From Marinicella sediminis (lineage in GTDB: Bacteria; Pseudomonadota; Gammaproteobacteria; Xanthomonadales; Marinicellaceae), in assembly GCF_002000055.1 (NCBI RefSeq), contig NZ_MVBD01000007.1:186001-250000 (forward strand): 64,000 nucleotides of DNA. Reading direction: 5' to 3'. The notes beneath the pieces were generated by a model. The model saw only the letters and a program-made list of their open reading frames with translations, was not told where the DNA came from and made no database searches. Position 1 is the stretch's first letter; each line of letters opens with the position of its first letter. Position numbers and translations under genes: made by a program. Shown piece after piece: positions 52,591 to 61,870 of the stretch.

Positions 52591-54072
52591 TCATTCTTTG
52601 ACCAGATAATTCACCGGGTTTTGCTGACGCGCTGCTTTCACCATATCCCGCACAGCTTTGAGCATGGTGGGGGCATGGTAGGGTATGCCATCCTTGATGG
52701 TCCAGCTGATACCTCCGGTTGACTCATCGCCTGTCAAGGGCGGTATGTTGCGAGGTAACAGCACCGATAAATCAGCCAGTGGGTTACCATTGACCACCAC
52801 CAGGTCAGCGGTGTATCCAATGCGTACCTGACCCAGGTGGTCTCCCTGGCCCAACACCCTGGCTGAATTGACAGTGGCGTGTTTGATCACTTCCAGGGGG
52901 TGAAATCCGGCCTCCTGATGCAGTTGTAATTCACGCAGATAACCAAAGCCAAACAGCTGATAAATATAACCACCATCCTCACCGGTGGTGATCACTCCAC
53001 CCATTCGGGCAAAATCCTGTAAGGCCTGAAACCAGATTTGGTAGTTGTTTTTCCAGAACACTTCATCGGTGCTGGTCCAACCCCAAAAAAATGACCCGTG
53101 TGAATCAGCATTTGGCTGAAAAAAACGTTCCAACCCGGGGTGCAGGTAATCTTTGAACCAGGGTGAGCTGATGGCCCGCTGTAAGTCTCTTGAAGCCTCA
53201 TAAATGACCAGGGTAGGATCCCAGGCCACCCCGGCTTCTGCCATACCTTTGAGCACTTCTTGCAAACGTGACTGATCAGCTTCACGCCACAAGCGACCGG
53301 CATAGCGAAAACGATGTAACTCATTGGAGTAGTTCATATCAGCAGGAAAATTCTGCACCCCATGCAAGGCTGCATCTGGTACTCCATACCAATGTTCAAT
53401 GGTGGAGGTGCCGGCTTTGATGTTGTCCCAGGCCGTCATGTCTTCTACGCCTACATGATTGGCCACTTTCAGTTGATATTGACCCGCCAGTCTTGAGGCT
53501 TCGGTGAATGTTTGTTGATCCATCATGCCAAACTTCAGACCATCTGCACCTTGCTTATGAAAACCACTGATGCGTTTTTTCAGTTCAGCTGCCTGGTGAT
53601 TACCCCATATCCCCGGATAGACGAATATCCTGGGGGCAATGATCTCATGCTCAGCACTCAGTTTTTTCTGTTTCAGGGTTTCTTTAAGGTCACTGCCCAA
53701 ATCACGAATGGTGGTGATGCCACTGGCCAGCCACAAATGATGCTGATACGGTTGCGGCATATCAAGACCGCCCCTTGAATACATGCTGTGGGCGTGCATG
53801 TTGATAAACCCGGGCAACACATAAGAACCAGTCACATCCAACATGGGCAAAGCCAATTCGCTGAGTTTTGATTCATCTCCACTGGCCGATATCTGCTCAA
53901 TGCGTCCGGCTTTGATGTGAATGTCATAAGGCCCCTCAGCCGGGGTGCCAACGCCAACCACCACCATGGCGTTGGTGAGCAACCATTCTTCGTGTTGCTG
54001 GTTGTGCCATGTTTCATCTGCCAGGGCCAGTGAACTGATCACACAAAACATAAAAGCCAATTTTTGATTCAT
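52591..54072 (-). CDS. Secreted amidohydrolase
   Basis: A 493-residue exported metal-dependent hydrolase of the amidohydrolase superfamily, imidazolonepropionase-like. The ATG at 54072 starts a signal peptide (MNQKLAFMFCVISSLALA); the frame extends to a TTG at 54111 without need. Metal-ligand motifs are visible: GFINMHAHSMYS (HxH), ANHVGVED, a later IEHWYG and the final Asp in TTGEDGGYIYQ. The C-terminal strand IGYTADLVVVNGNPLADLS is typical. Known relatives cleave dipeptides, N-acyl amino acids or organophosphates; the substrate here is unknown. It is divergent from the His-rich protein gene. Confidence 0.88.
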   Translation of the reverse strand: MNQKLAFMFCVISSLALADETWHNQQHEEWLLTNAMVVVGVGTPAEGPYDIHIKAGRIEQISASGDESKLSELALPMLDVTGSYVLPGFINMHAHSMYSRGGLDMPQPYQHHLWLASGITTIRDLGSDLKETLKQKKLSAEHEIIAPRIFVYPGIWGNHQAAELKKRISGFHKQGADGLKFGMMDQQTFTEASRLAGQYQLKVANHVGVEDMTAWDNIKAGTSTIEHWYGVPDAALHGVQNFPADMNYSNELHRFRYAGRLWREADQSRLQEVLKGMAEAGVAWDPTLVIYEASRDLQRAISSPWFKDYLHPGLERFFQPNADSHGSFFWGWTSTDEVFWKNNYQIWFQALQDFARMGGVITTGEDGGYIYQLFGFGYLRELQLHQEAGFHPLEVIKHATVNSARVLGQGDHLGQVRIGYTADLVVVNGNPLADLSVLLPRNIPPLTGDESTGGISWTIKDGIPYHAPTMLKAVRDMVKAARQQNPVNYLVKE

Positions 54073-54154
54073 CTTCAGACCCATTGAGGTAAGGAGTGAT
54101 GATTGTATCAACTGCCCGAAAAGATAACCAGTACCCGGTATGCTGAAGCTTAAC

Positions 54155-54167
54155 CCATTCTGAATGG
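54155..54167. promoter_or_regulatory. 13-bp palindrome in the divergent gap
   Basis: CCATTC T GAATGG is a perfect inverted repeat in the 169-bp gap between the amidohydrolase and the His-rich protein genes. It is a possible operator for either gene; no regulator gene is nearby. Confidence 0.3.
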
Positions 54168-54241
54168 TCTTTTCATATTCAGTTTTGATTCAGTCGCTGC
54201 CCGTAAATTCAAGGTTAACGTAACAACCGGAGAATCTTGAA

Positions 54242-54868
54242 ATGAGATCAATCAAAGTTTATATGACCCTGCTGGCGCTGCTGACCAGCCTCAGCGCATT
54301 CGGTGACCGTGGACGTGACCGCGGCCACCATGACTCACACAAACCGCTGACCCAGTCCTCACGACACCAGCATTCGTCACGCAAAAATGGTTATGGCCAA
54401 GCACACCATTCCTACAAAAAACACCACAAAAAGAAGGGCCATCAACCACGTCATGGACAAGGGTTTTCCGGAGACTACCGGCACAACCCAAACTTTGACA
54501 ACCGTCGCTATGATCACGGATACAGCAAGTATCCTCAAGGTTATCGTGATTACCCTGGTTACAAAGCCAAAAAGCACTACAAGAAATGGCGAAAAAATGC
54601 CTGGAAGCACCATAAAAAATGGTACAAAAAACAACATCATTTTTACCATTACCAACCCTATGCTGATGACTGGTACCGTTATCAACCATTGCGGGGGCTT
54701 GGCCACTATTTCCACCGCAGCGGATATGGCTATGGACATTGGCACGAAGGCATGTGGTGTCCTGATTACCACAGTGAAGCTTGGTTCAGAAACTACTACA
54801 GTCACTATCCATACCGTGATGGCTGGCGATTTGGTGACGGGGACTTTGGCATTTGGTTCAGTTTCTGA
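54242..54868 (+). CDS. Secreted His/Tyr/Lys-rich basic protein
   Basis: A 208-residue protein of no family I recognise. A signal peptide (MRSIKVYMTLLALLTSLSAFG) is followed by a strongly basic, low-complexity mature part rich in His (about 25), Tyr, Lys, Arg and Gly, with stretches such as HHSYKKHHKKKGH and WKHHKKWYKKQHHFYHY. The last ~60 residues are less biased, rich in Trp and Tyr, and end in GDFGIWFSF. Metal binding (His) or cross-linking and adhesion (Tyr/Lys) are guesses. A GGAG site lies ten bases before the ATG. A terminator follows directly. Confidence 0.75.
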   Translation: MRSIKVYMTLLALLTSLSAFGDRGRDRGHHDSHKPLTQSSRHQHSSRKNGYGQAHHSYKKHHKKKGHQPRHGQGFSGDYRHNPNFDNRRYDHGYSKYPQGYRDYPGYKAKKHYKKWRKNAWKHHKKWYKKQHHFYHYQPYADDWYRYQPLRGLGHYFHRSGYGYGHWHEGMWCPDYHSEAWFRNYYSHYPYRDGWRFGDGDFGIWFSF

Positions 54869-54893
54869 CTGGATCTGCATCGCTTTTGTTAAC

Positions 54894-54917
54894 AGGCCCT
54901 GTATACCAGGGCTTTTT
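54894..54917 (+). terminator. Hairpin terminator after the His-rich protein gene
   Basis: Stem GCCCTG paired with CAGGGC, loop TATAC and five T. It starts 26 bases after the stop codon. Confidence 0.85.
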
Positions 54918-54920
54918 ATA

Positions 54921-54964
54921 TTGTGTATTTAATGTACACAAAGGCACAGTGACAATAATTGTCA
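54921..54964. promoter_or_regulatory. Two adjacent inverted repeats upstream of the pilin operon
   Basis: TTGTGTA (54921-54927) and TACACAA (54935-54941) are perfect arms with a seven-base spacer. Nine bases later comes the perfect 15-bp palindrome TGACAATAATTGTCA (54950-54964). Both lie between the terminator and fimT and resemble dimer-binding operators. A weak promoter (TTGCTG, 17 bases, TATTTT) lies further downstream at about 55041-55069. I see no clear sigma-54 (GG-N10-GC) element. Confidence 0.45.
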
Positions 54965-55125
54965 TCGATGAGACCGTATTTGCATTTTCTCAGTTATTTA
55001 TATCTTTTTGTAATTTTTATACCATTAATCATAATTTTCGTTGCTGATGTGAAATTACTCTGATATTTTATTAGTTGATAATATAAATTAAACAGTGGGA
55101 AACTTCTGCTATGGGTGTGTTAACA

Positions 55126-55617
55126 ATGAACAACAAAGGATATACAACCATCGAATTGGTCATCACCTTGGTCATCGCCATGATCATGATGTCATTTGCC
55201 CTGGGGCCCATCAGAGACCTCATGCTGCGCATGCAGATGTCAGACCAGGCCACCTTGTTTCAACTGGACCTGAATTACGCCAGACAAGAGGCGGTGAACC
55301 GTTCTTATCCGATCACTCTGAGCCCAAATGAATCCTGGAAAAGCGGCTGGGTTATCTTCGAAGATCGCAATGGCGATGGCATCTTGAATAACAACGATGA
55401 ACAATTGCGTGAATCAGCGTATCAAGATGACACCTTCAAATTACAAGACAGCGGTCAGGATGTACCGATCACATTCACCCGATTTGGTAGCCTTCAAACT
55501 CCTGTTGAACGGGTCTTGAACCTGTCGCATGAAGACACTGAACTGGTAAAAATGGTGATCATGGCCGCAGCCGGTAGCGTCAGCATCCGAACCGATGAGG
55601 ATGGCAACAATGGCTAA
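55126..55617 (+). CDS. fimT: Minor pseudopilin FimT/GspH type
   Basis: First minor pilin of a type IV pilus priming complex, inserted in the inner membrane before assembly. The class III leader MNNKG is cut before YTTIELVITLVIAMIMM, with Glu at position 5 of the mature protein. A conserved N-RSYPITL segment and a GspH-like beta domain follow. The ATG at 55126 gives the normal short leader and 163 residues; the ATG at 55111 would lengthen the leader by five residues. It heads the operon fimT-pilV-pilW-pilX-pilY1-pilE, the same order as fimU-pilV-pilW-pilX-pilY1-pilE in Pseudomonas. The end overlaps pilV. Confidence 0.88.
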   Translation: MNNKGYTTIELVITLVIAMIMMSFALGPIRDLMLRMQMSDQATLFQLDLNYARQEAVNRSYPITLSPNESWKSGWVIFEDRNGDGILNNNDEQLRESAYQDDTFKLQDSGQDVPITFTRFGSLQTPVERVLNLSHEDTELVKMVIMAAAGSVSIRTDEDGNNG

Positions 55618-56128
55618 CATGAGTTCTTTGCGCCAGCAGGGCTTTTCGTTGATTGAAGTGTTGATTGCGCTGGTGATATTTTCTTTTTCCTTGGTGGGTG
55701 TGGCTGGCCTGATGTCGATTTCAATGAAAGGTAACCACAATGGGTACCTTCGATCTCAGGCCGTTTTACTTAGCCAGGACATCAACAGCAGAATGCGCGC
55801 TAATCTGTCAGGTTTGTGGGAAGGCAGTTACAACGGGTTGTCCAGCACTGTGGGGGAAGCAGATTGTAGCCTGGACAGCCCTTGTACCCCTCAGGAACTG
55901 GCTGAATACGACAAAATCAACTGGAGCAAGCAACTGGCTGCTTTGTTGCCTGGTGGAGAAGGCTTCATTGATTGTGAAACACCGGATTTACCACCCGGCA
56001 TATTGTCATCCGGATTGTGGGTGGCCTATCCTCCATTTCCCGGAATTTGTTCAATCTCCATCAATTGGTATGAACTGAATGAATCCGGCAAACAAGCACA
56101 AAGCGTCAGACTGGTGGTGCAGCCATGA
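55610..56128 (+). CDS. pilV: Type IV pilus minor pilin PilV
   Basis: Minor pilin with the leader ending QQG before FSLIEVLIALVIFSFSLVGVA, Glu5 present, then a conserved RSQAVLLSQDINSRMRANL region typical of PilV. Several Cys in the mature domain (DCSLDSPCTP, FIDCETP, GICSIS) may form disulfides. The ATG at 55610 overlaps the fimT stop by eight bases; codons at 55595 and 55619 are alternatives. About 172 residues. The stop overlaps pilW by four bases. Confidence 0.88.
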   Translation: MANMSSLRQQGFSLIEVLIALVIFSFSLVGVAGLMSISMKGNHNGYLRSQAVLLSQDINSRMRANLSGLWEGSYNGLSSTVGEADCSLDSPCTPQELAEYDKINWSKQLAALLPGGEGFIDCETPDLPPGILSSGLWVAYPPFPGICSISINWYELNESGKQAQSVRLVVQP

Positions 56129-57375
56129 AAAAGCCCCTTTTCAAAAATCGTCACACGGGTTTTACCCTGATTGAATTGATGGTGGCTTTGGTCATTGGCC
56201 TCATTGTGATGTTGGGATTGGTGCAGATATTTTCAAACGTCACTTCAATGAATGTGGCACAAAACGGGCTGGCCCGGCTGCAGGAAAATGGCCGGTTCAT
56301 GATGATGCGCATGAAAAATGACATTGAAGCCATTAGTCATCAACCCTGCGCTTCCATCTCAATGGACAGTCCACAGGTCATCAACGAAGGGTTTGCCGTC
56401 AGACCCCTGTACAGTGCCATCGAACTTGACAATGGCCTGCCATCTCCCGGTTTGATTGATCCACAGTATCTGATTCAGGGCCATGAGTGTGGTGTAGACG
56501 GATCATGTTCACCAGAACTCAACATTCAACCTGGTGGCCACCAAAACGCGAGCATCCCCAACTCCGGCACCAGTGCTGGTAGCCGGGCACGGTTCACCGA
56601 CGTTTTGACTATGCGGGTCCTGACCGGCGGTGGTGTACTGGTTGATGACACAGTGACCCCCAGCACCGATACCTCAGTGACTTTATCAGAATCACCCACC
56701 GGTCCCACATTGAACCTTGAAGATGGTGATGATGTATTGATTGCCAATTGTTATAAGGCCCTAATTTCGACGGCACAACCTGTCGGCAACAACCGGATCG
56801 CCATCAGTCAAGGCCTGATTGACTCCAATGCATCGGTATCATGGGCATCAAAAAACTCAATGACTCAGGTCTACAACTTCAGCAAAGATTTCGACACCAT
56901 TTCATACTACGTCGGGTTAAAAAACGACCCCTCGACTGAGAACCGGTTGATCAGCTCACTGTATCGGGTCGAAAACGGTGAAGCTCCTGTTGAAGTGATT
57001 GAGGGCGTTGAGCGATTCGATGTTTCTTATGGCGTGAGATTCAATGATGGAACCATGGGCTATCTGACTGCTGACGACATTCAATCCGCGTTTATTCCCA
57101 GATGCGTAACTCCGCCTCTGGTGCCCGCTGATATGGGCCTGGATCCCATGGAAAATACCGCTGGTTGTCTGTGGCGATCGGTGTTTGCTGTACGTCTACA
57201 CGTGTTGTTGAACACCGTGTATAACAGTTCACCCAGTGACAGCGAAAGTTACGTTTATTCAGTGGACGGTTTTGAAGAACAATTGCCCAATCAAATCCCT
57301 TCCGGCCTTGACCCTGGCAAAATGTACCGTCGGGAGTTCACCGAAACCATTGCGCTGAATTCAAACAATTTATAG
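56125..57375 (+). CDS. pilW: Type IV pilus minor pilin PilW
   Basis: A 416-residue minor pilin, long as usual for PilW. The leader ends RHTG before FTLIELMVALVIGLIVMLGL, with Glu5. The adjacent segment NGRFMMMRMKNDIEAISHQPC matches the family. The large C-terminal domain (ITDVL..., SLYRVENGEAPVEVIEGVE and a final YRREFTETIALNSNNL) fits PilW in Pseudomonas. It overlaps pilV by four bases and lies eight bases before pilX. Confidence 0.88.
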   Translation: MKKPLFKNRHTGFTLIELMVALVIGLIVMLGLVQIFSNVTSMNVAQNGLARLQENGRFMMMRMKNDIEAISHQPCASISMDSPQVINEGFAVRPLYSAIELDNGLPSPGLIDPQYLIQGHECGVDGSCSPELNIQPGGHQNASIPNSGTSAGSRARFTDVLTMRVLTGGGVLVDDTVTPSTDTSVTLSESPTGPTLNLEDGDDVLIANCYKALISTAQPVGNNRIAISQGLIDSNASVSWASKNSMTQVYNFSKDFDTISYYVGLKNDPSTENRLISSLYRVENGEAPVEVIEGVERFDVSYGVRFNDGTMGYLTADDIQSAFIPRCVTPPLVPADMGLDPMENTAGCLWRSVFAVRLHVLLNTVYNSSPSDSESYVYSVDGFEEQLPNQIPSGLDPGKMYRREFTETIALNSNNL

Positions 57376-57383
57376 AGGTAATT

Positions 57384-57944
57384 ATGACAACAATAAAACA
57401 GCAACAAGGCGCTACATTGGTTGTCGGAATGATTCTGATGTTGATCATGACATTCATTGGTCTGACATCAATGAAAAACACCGCGCTGGAAGAAAAAATG
57501 GCAGCCAGCCTCAGAAATAAAAGCTTATCCGAAGGCGGTGCTGAAAGCGCACTGCGTGCTGCCGAAGATTTTCTGTGGAATTACTATGCCACCAGCAACG
57601 GTCTTGCGCTGGTGGCCGATGAAACTGGCACTTTTGGGGTTTACACCCTGGGTGCACCGGATGCCCAGGCTTTCAGATCTGGCAGAGAATGGTCAACCCT
57701 GGGCACCGAACATGATTACGACTTCACCAGTGCAGAGGATGCATTTTTACAAAAAAACCCCCGATACATCATCGAAGAAATATCCGGTGGCGCGGGGTTT
57801 GTTGGACTGGCAGAATTTGGTGATGACGGTTATGGCGGTTCTGCAGGTCTGCTGCGAAACTATCGAATCACGGCCAAATCGGTCAGTGGTGACGGCAAAA
57901 TCATTGAAGTGGTTGAATCAGTTTTTTCAACCCGAACCAATTAA
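57384..57944 (+). CDS. pilX: Type IV pilus minor pilin PilX
   Basis: A 186-residue PilX. The N-terminus QQQGATLVVGMILMLIMTFIG has the processing Gly but Val, not Glu, at mature position 5, as is common in PilX. The following SMKNTALEEKMAASLRNKSL and EGGAESALRAAEDFL segments are conserved in the family. A GAGGT ribosome-binding site precedes the ATG. Lies 18 bases before pilY1. Confidence 0.85.
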   Translation: MTTIKQQQGATLVVGMILMLIMTFIGLTSMKNTALEEKMAASLRNKSLSEGGAESALRAAEDFLWNYYATSNGLALVADETGTFGVYTLGAPDAQAFRSGREWSTLGTEHDYDFTSAEDAFLQKNPRYIIEEISGGAGFVGLAEFGDDGYGGSAGLLRNYRITAKSVSGDGKIIEVVESVFSTRTN

Positions 57945-57962
57945 TCAGGTGGATTCAACATC

Positions 57963-60900
57963 ATGAAAACGACACAAAGAATTTCAAAAATGCTCATCAC
58001 TGCCGGGGCGGTTACCCTGGCAGGCATGACTAACAGTTCAGCCGAGCCGTTGAACCTGACAGATGTGCCGCTTTATCTTCAGGACTCGGTACCGCCGGCG
58101 ATCGCTTTGTCCTTTGACAACTCACCAAAAACCCAGAAAACCTACCTGTTCTATGTGGAAGGCTATGATGGCAGATTACCCAATGGCAAAGACGCCATTG
58201 CTTCTCCAGCGGTTAACATCAACTATTACAACCCTGAAGTGATTTATTATCCGCCTTTGTTTTCAGATGGAACGCCCTACCCTGATTCCAATTTCAATGC
58301 AGCCTGGGTTGATGGGTTTGAACTGCGTGGCGGGACCAACGTCAGCGCCCGGGTTGACTTGTCCCGGGATTTCAAAGTAGTGACCAATTACAATGCCCAG
58401 AACGGCCAGCAAACCACTTATGGTGGCAACAACGTGACTGGTGTCAGGGCCTTTTATAACAAATACATTGGTACAGATTTTCCCAATGACGTCAATGACA
58501 ACCGTAATTTTGTCAAAGTAGAGATCCCTCCCAATCAGGAAACCAACTTTGCCAACTGGTATTCTTACTACCACACCCGCAACATGCTAATCAAATCTTC
58601 GGCTTCACGCGCTTTTGGAGTGTTGGATGAGGATTTTAAAATTGCCTGGCAAAGTTTCAAGAACAATGACGGGTTTGAAATACCCATGATGCCCATGAGG
58701 GGAGCCCACCGGGAAGCCTTCTGGGACTGGTTGCTAAATCTCAAAGCCGGTGGTGGCGACTCATTGGTGCCGGCCATGTACCGGGCAGGTGAACTGTTCA
58801 AAACAGACCAGCCTTACCGCGAAGACGGGGTTGGAGAATTGCTGGAGTGTCAACAAAACTTTCATGTGTTACTGACCAACAGCTATCAAAACGGTCAGGG
58901 TAACAGCAGTGCACTGGTATTGAGCGATGAAAGGGGCACCACTTTACCAGATGGCACGACTTATAACCCGGCAGGTGAGGCAGTCATTTACAAAGAAGCA
59001 TCAAGCTCCGAAAGTTTTGCGGATGTGGCTTTCAACTATTGGGCACAGGACCTGAAAAGCAACATTGCCAATGGTGTTCCCCGCTACCTGGGCGATCTGA
59101 CCAATGCCGCCGGAGATGAAATTCCTCTGGGTGTTGGGCAAGACCCCTGGGACAATGAAGCACTCTACTGGAACCCCGGAAATGACCCGGCCGACTGGCA
59201 ACACATGGTTAATTTTGTGATTGGCCTCGGTGTTCAGGGCACCCTGGATTTTCCAGAAGACTACCGGGACCTGAGAACCAATGGAGACTGGCCAAACTTG
59301 GGCGGCAATGATTCTGATGAAGAAATTGATGATATGTGGCACGGCGCATTGAACAGCCGTGGTGAGTTTTTCAGTGTCAAAAACCCCAATGAACTGACTG
59401 AGGCTTTTCTGGCTTTGATCGAAAAACTTAAAACCAGGCGCAGTGGTTCCAGCAGTGTGTCCAGTATCTCTTCCAACATCATCACCGAGAACACCACTTT
59501 ATACCGCACCAGCTTTGATGCCACTGACTGGAGCGGTTCTGTGGTGGCTCAGTCACTGAACAGCGATGGTTCAATCGGTGATGTTCTGTGGGACGCTGCG
59601 TGTTTATTGACGGGCGGCCCATGTGGCACATTTGGTGGCGCCGTGGTTCAGCAAACCCAGACCTTTGACCAAAGAAAAATCTTTGCCTATGATCAAACCA
59701 ATGGTCAGGCCAATCCCTTCAATGCGGCATCTTTGTCACCTAATCAATTGCTTCAGCTGTCTCAATCTCCACTGATTCAAAACGGTGAAGCCACCTTGAT
59801 TCAACTGGTTAATTACCTGCGTGGCGATCAATCTCAGGAAGAAAAAAATGGTGGCGTATTTCGTAATCGTCGGGTGATTCTGGGTGATGTGATACACTCG
59901 TCAGCCAAGGTGGTGCGGGGACCCAGTGAAAGTTATTCAGATGATGCCTTTCCACGTGATTCAAACATCGTAGCCAGCGACAAGCCATATAAGGACTTCA
60001 AGGTACAATATGCTGAGCGTCGCAACCTGTTACTGGTTGGAGCCAACGACGGCATGCTGCATGCTTTTGATGCCAACACCGGAAAAGAAATGTGGGCATA
60101 CATCCCCAGCTTGGCATTCAAAAACCTCCATAAACTGGCCAGTCCAGACTACGAACATCAAAACTTTGTTGACTTAACCCCGGTGGTCAGGGATGTGTTC
60201 ATCAATGGCAACTGGAAAACTGTTGCCATTGGCGGCCTCAGACTGGGTGGCCAGGGATACTATGCCCTTGATATCACCAACCCCACCGCTCCCCGGGTGT
60301 TGTGGGAGTTCACTGAATTCAATGATGGTGACATGGGATACAGCTATTCCGAGCCGTTCATCACTCGACTGAATAATGATAAATGGGTGGCCTTGCTACC
60401 CAATGGATACAACAGTGTGGTCAGAGATGGGCGGGCAGGTTCAGGTGACTCTGTGCTGTTTATGGTGGATATGGAAACCGGCGGTGTTTTGAAAAAATTC
60501 CGTACTGGAGAAGGCAACTTTGACCGCTCCAATGGCATGGCCGGCGCAGTAGTATCAGACGTACCCTATGACATCACTGGCGATGCAGTGTTCGTGGGAG
60601 ATTTACGCGGTGATGTATATCGCATTGATCTGACTGATCCAGGCTTTCCTTTTGAAAAAATGATTGACACGGTGAATCCATATGAAACACCCATCACCAC
60701 ACCTTTGCGGTTGACCCAATATCAAAACTTCTCCAACTCACCAACCGACATCATGGTTCATCTGGGTACCGGAAAATTCATAGAAGTTAACGACCGCACC
60801 GAACAGCTGGAACAAAAACAGTTTGTTGCCGGCATATTTGATCAGGGTGCCGCTTCATCTACATACCCGATCAGCCTGATGAATGAACGCGTGATAGAAC

Positions 60901-61370
60901 AGGTCATCACCTCTGAAGATAACATCAGAACCCTGACCAACACACCGGTCAGTAAAAGTAACCACCTGGGGTGGCGGGTAGAACTGCCTGGTGATGGGGA
61001 GCGGGTGGTGTCTAAAATGGCCACCAGGGCCAGTGCCCACATTCTGGTTTACTCAACCTACTTACCCAGAGCTGGTAGCGGTTGCGCCACCGGTGGTGCC
61101 AGTTGGGTCATGGCGGCTGACAACCGAACAGGTGGGCAACCTTATGCCGGTTCGCTGCTCAATGATGGCAATGCAGATGGCGTTTACATTGAAGACCAGG
61201 TCTTTGGTATCACGCCAATCGGTTATGCCGGTGGTGGCGGTGAGATTCTGATCATCAGTACCGATGATCCAGGTGGTGACTGTTCAGGTGAAGAAGATTG
61301 CTCCAGCATCTCAGTGACCATTCCGGACTTTACATGGCGCAGAAGAAGTTGGAATCGTGTTGAGTACTAA
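57963..61370 (+). CDS. pilY1: PilY1, tip adhesin and pilus regulator
   Basis: A 1135-residue exported tip protein of the minor-pilin priming complex, needed for pilus assembly and adhesion. A signal peptide ends near NSSA. The N-terminal half has a degenerate von Willebrand A-like region without a visible DxSxS metal site. The C-terminal PilY1 propeller is clear: RRNLLLVGANDGMLHAFDA near 690, FVDLTPVVRDVFI, VAIGGLRLGGQGYYALDITN and VFVGDLRGDVYRIDL near 876. The calcium loop before this last strand reads DVPYDITGD (866-874), with Asp at positions 1, 5 and 9 but Pro at position 3. An AGGTGG site precedes the ATG. Confidence 0.92.
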   Translation: MKTTQRISKMLITAGAVTLAGMTNSSAEPLNLTDVPLYLQDSVPPAIALSFDNSPKTQKTYLFYVEGYDGRLPNGKDAIASPAVNINYYNPEVIYYPPLFSDGTPYPDSNFNAAWVDGFELRGGTNVSARVDLSRDFKVVTNYNAQNGQQTTYGGNNVTGVRAFYNKYIGTDFPNDVNDNRNFVKVEIPPNQETNFANWYSYYHTRNMLIKSSASRAFGVLDEDFKIAWQSFKNNDGFEIPMMPMRGAHREAFWDWLLNLKAGGGDSLVPAMYRAGELFKTDQPYREDGVGELLECQQNFHVLLTNSYQNGQGNSSALVLSDERGTTLPDGTTYNPAGEAVIYKEASSSESFADVAFNYWAQDLKSNIANGVPRYLGDLTNAAGDEIPLGVGQDPWDNEALYWNPGNDPADWQHMVNFVIGLGVQGTLDFPEDYRDLRTNGDWPNLGGNDSDEEIDDMWHGALNSRGEFFSVKNPNELTEAFLALIEKLKTRRSGSSSVSSISSNIITENTTLYRTSFDATDWSGSVVAQSLNSDGSIGDVLWDAACLLTGGPCGTFGGAVVQQTQTFDQRKIFAYDQTNGQANPFNAASLSPNQLLQLSQSPLIQNGEATLIQLVNYLRGDQSQEEKNGGVFRNRRVILGDVIHSSAKVVRGPSESYSDDAFPRDSNIVASDKPYKDFKVQYAERRNLLLVGANDGMLHAFDANTGKEMWAYIPSLAFKNLHKLASPDYEHQNFVDLTPVVRDVFINGNWKTVAIGGLRLGGQGYYALDITNPTAPRVLWEFTEFNDGDMGYSYSEPFITRLNNDKWVALLPNGYNSVVRDGRAGSGDSVLFMVDMETGGVLKKFRTGEGNFDRSNGMAGAVVSDVPYDITGDAVFVGDLRGDVYRIDLTDPGFPFEKMIDTVNPYETPITTPLRLTQYQNFSNSPTDIMVHLGTGKFIEVNDRTEQLEQKQFVAGIFDQGAASSTYPISLMNERVIEQVITSEDNIRTLTNTPVSKSNHLGWRVELPGDGERVVSKMATRASAHILVYSTYLPRAGSGCATGGASWVMAADNRTGGQPYAGSLLNDGNADGVYIEDQVFGITPIGYAGGGGEILIISTDDPGGDCSGEEDCSSISVTIPDFTWRRRSWNRVEY

Positions 61371-61385
61371 TCAAGGTCAAATAAA

Positions 61386-61793
61386 ATGAATAAACACATG
61401 AATAACTCTGGCTTTACCCTGATCGAATTATTGGTCGCCATTGGAATAGTGGCTTTACTGGCTGCTTATGCGATCCCTAATTACCGCGACTATGTGATGA
61501 AGTCGAAACGCACTGAAGCAATGAACAACTTGTTGCAGGTTTCTCACCTGCAGGAACGTTATTATGCGAACAAAAATCGTTATGCCACCGCAGATGAGTT
61601 ACAGCTGGATGAAATATTTCCCACGCCTGATGATACCAATGAACGGGCATACAGCATATCCATGGAGTCAACCAACACCTCTTACACTGTGCAGGCAAAA
61701 CCCCACGGAACACAAACCAAGGACACCGACTGTCCGCTTTTTTCACTTGATTCAATGGGTAAAAGAAAACCAGACAATGATTGTTGGGACTGA
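61386..61793 (+). CDS. pilE: Type IV pilin-like protein PilE
   Basis: A 135-residue minor pilin of the PilE/PilA class. The leader ends NNSG before FTLIELLVAIGIVALLAAYA, Glu5 present, followed by the conserved IPNYRDYVMKSKRTEAMNNL. Two Cys near the C-terminus (DTDCPLF and DNDCWD) form the usual D-region disulfide loop. Located 15 bases after pilY1 with an AAGG site, it ends the operon. Position favours a minor pilin; a major subunit cannot be excluded. Confidence 0.9.
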   Translation: MNKHMNNSGFTLIELLVAIGIVALLAAYAIPNYRDYVMKSKRTEAMNNLLQVSHLQERYYANKNRYATADELQLDEIFPTPDDTNERAYSISMESTNTSYTVQAKPHGTQTKDTDCPLFSLDSMGKRKPDNDCWD

Positions 61794-61870
61794 GTCCTGA
61801 CCAAACCAAACAGACGCCGTTAATCGATTGGACAATTAATCATTCATCCAAACACAATTAATTGAGGCAT

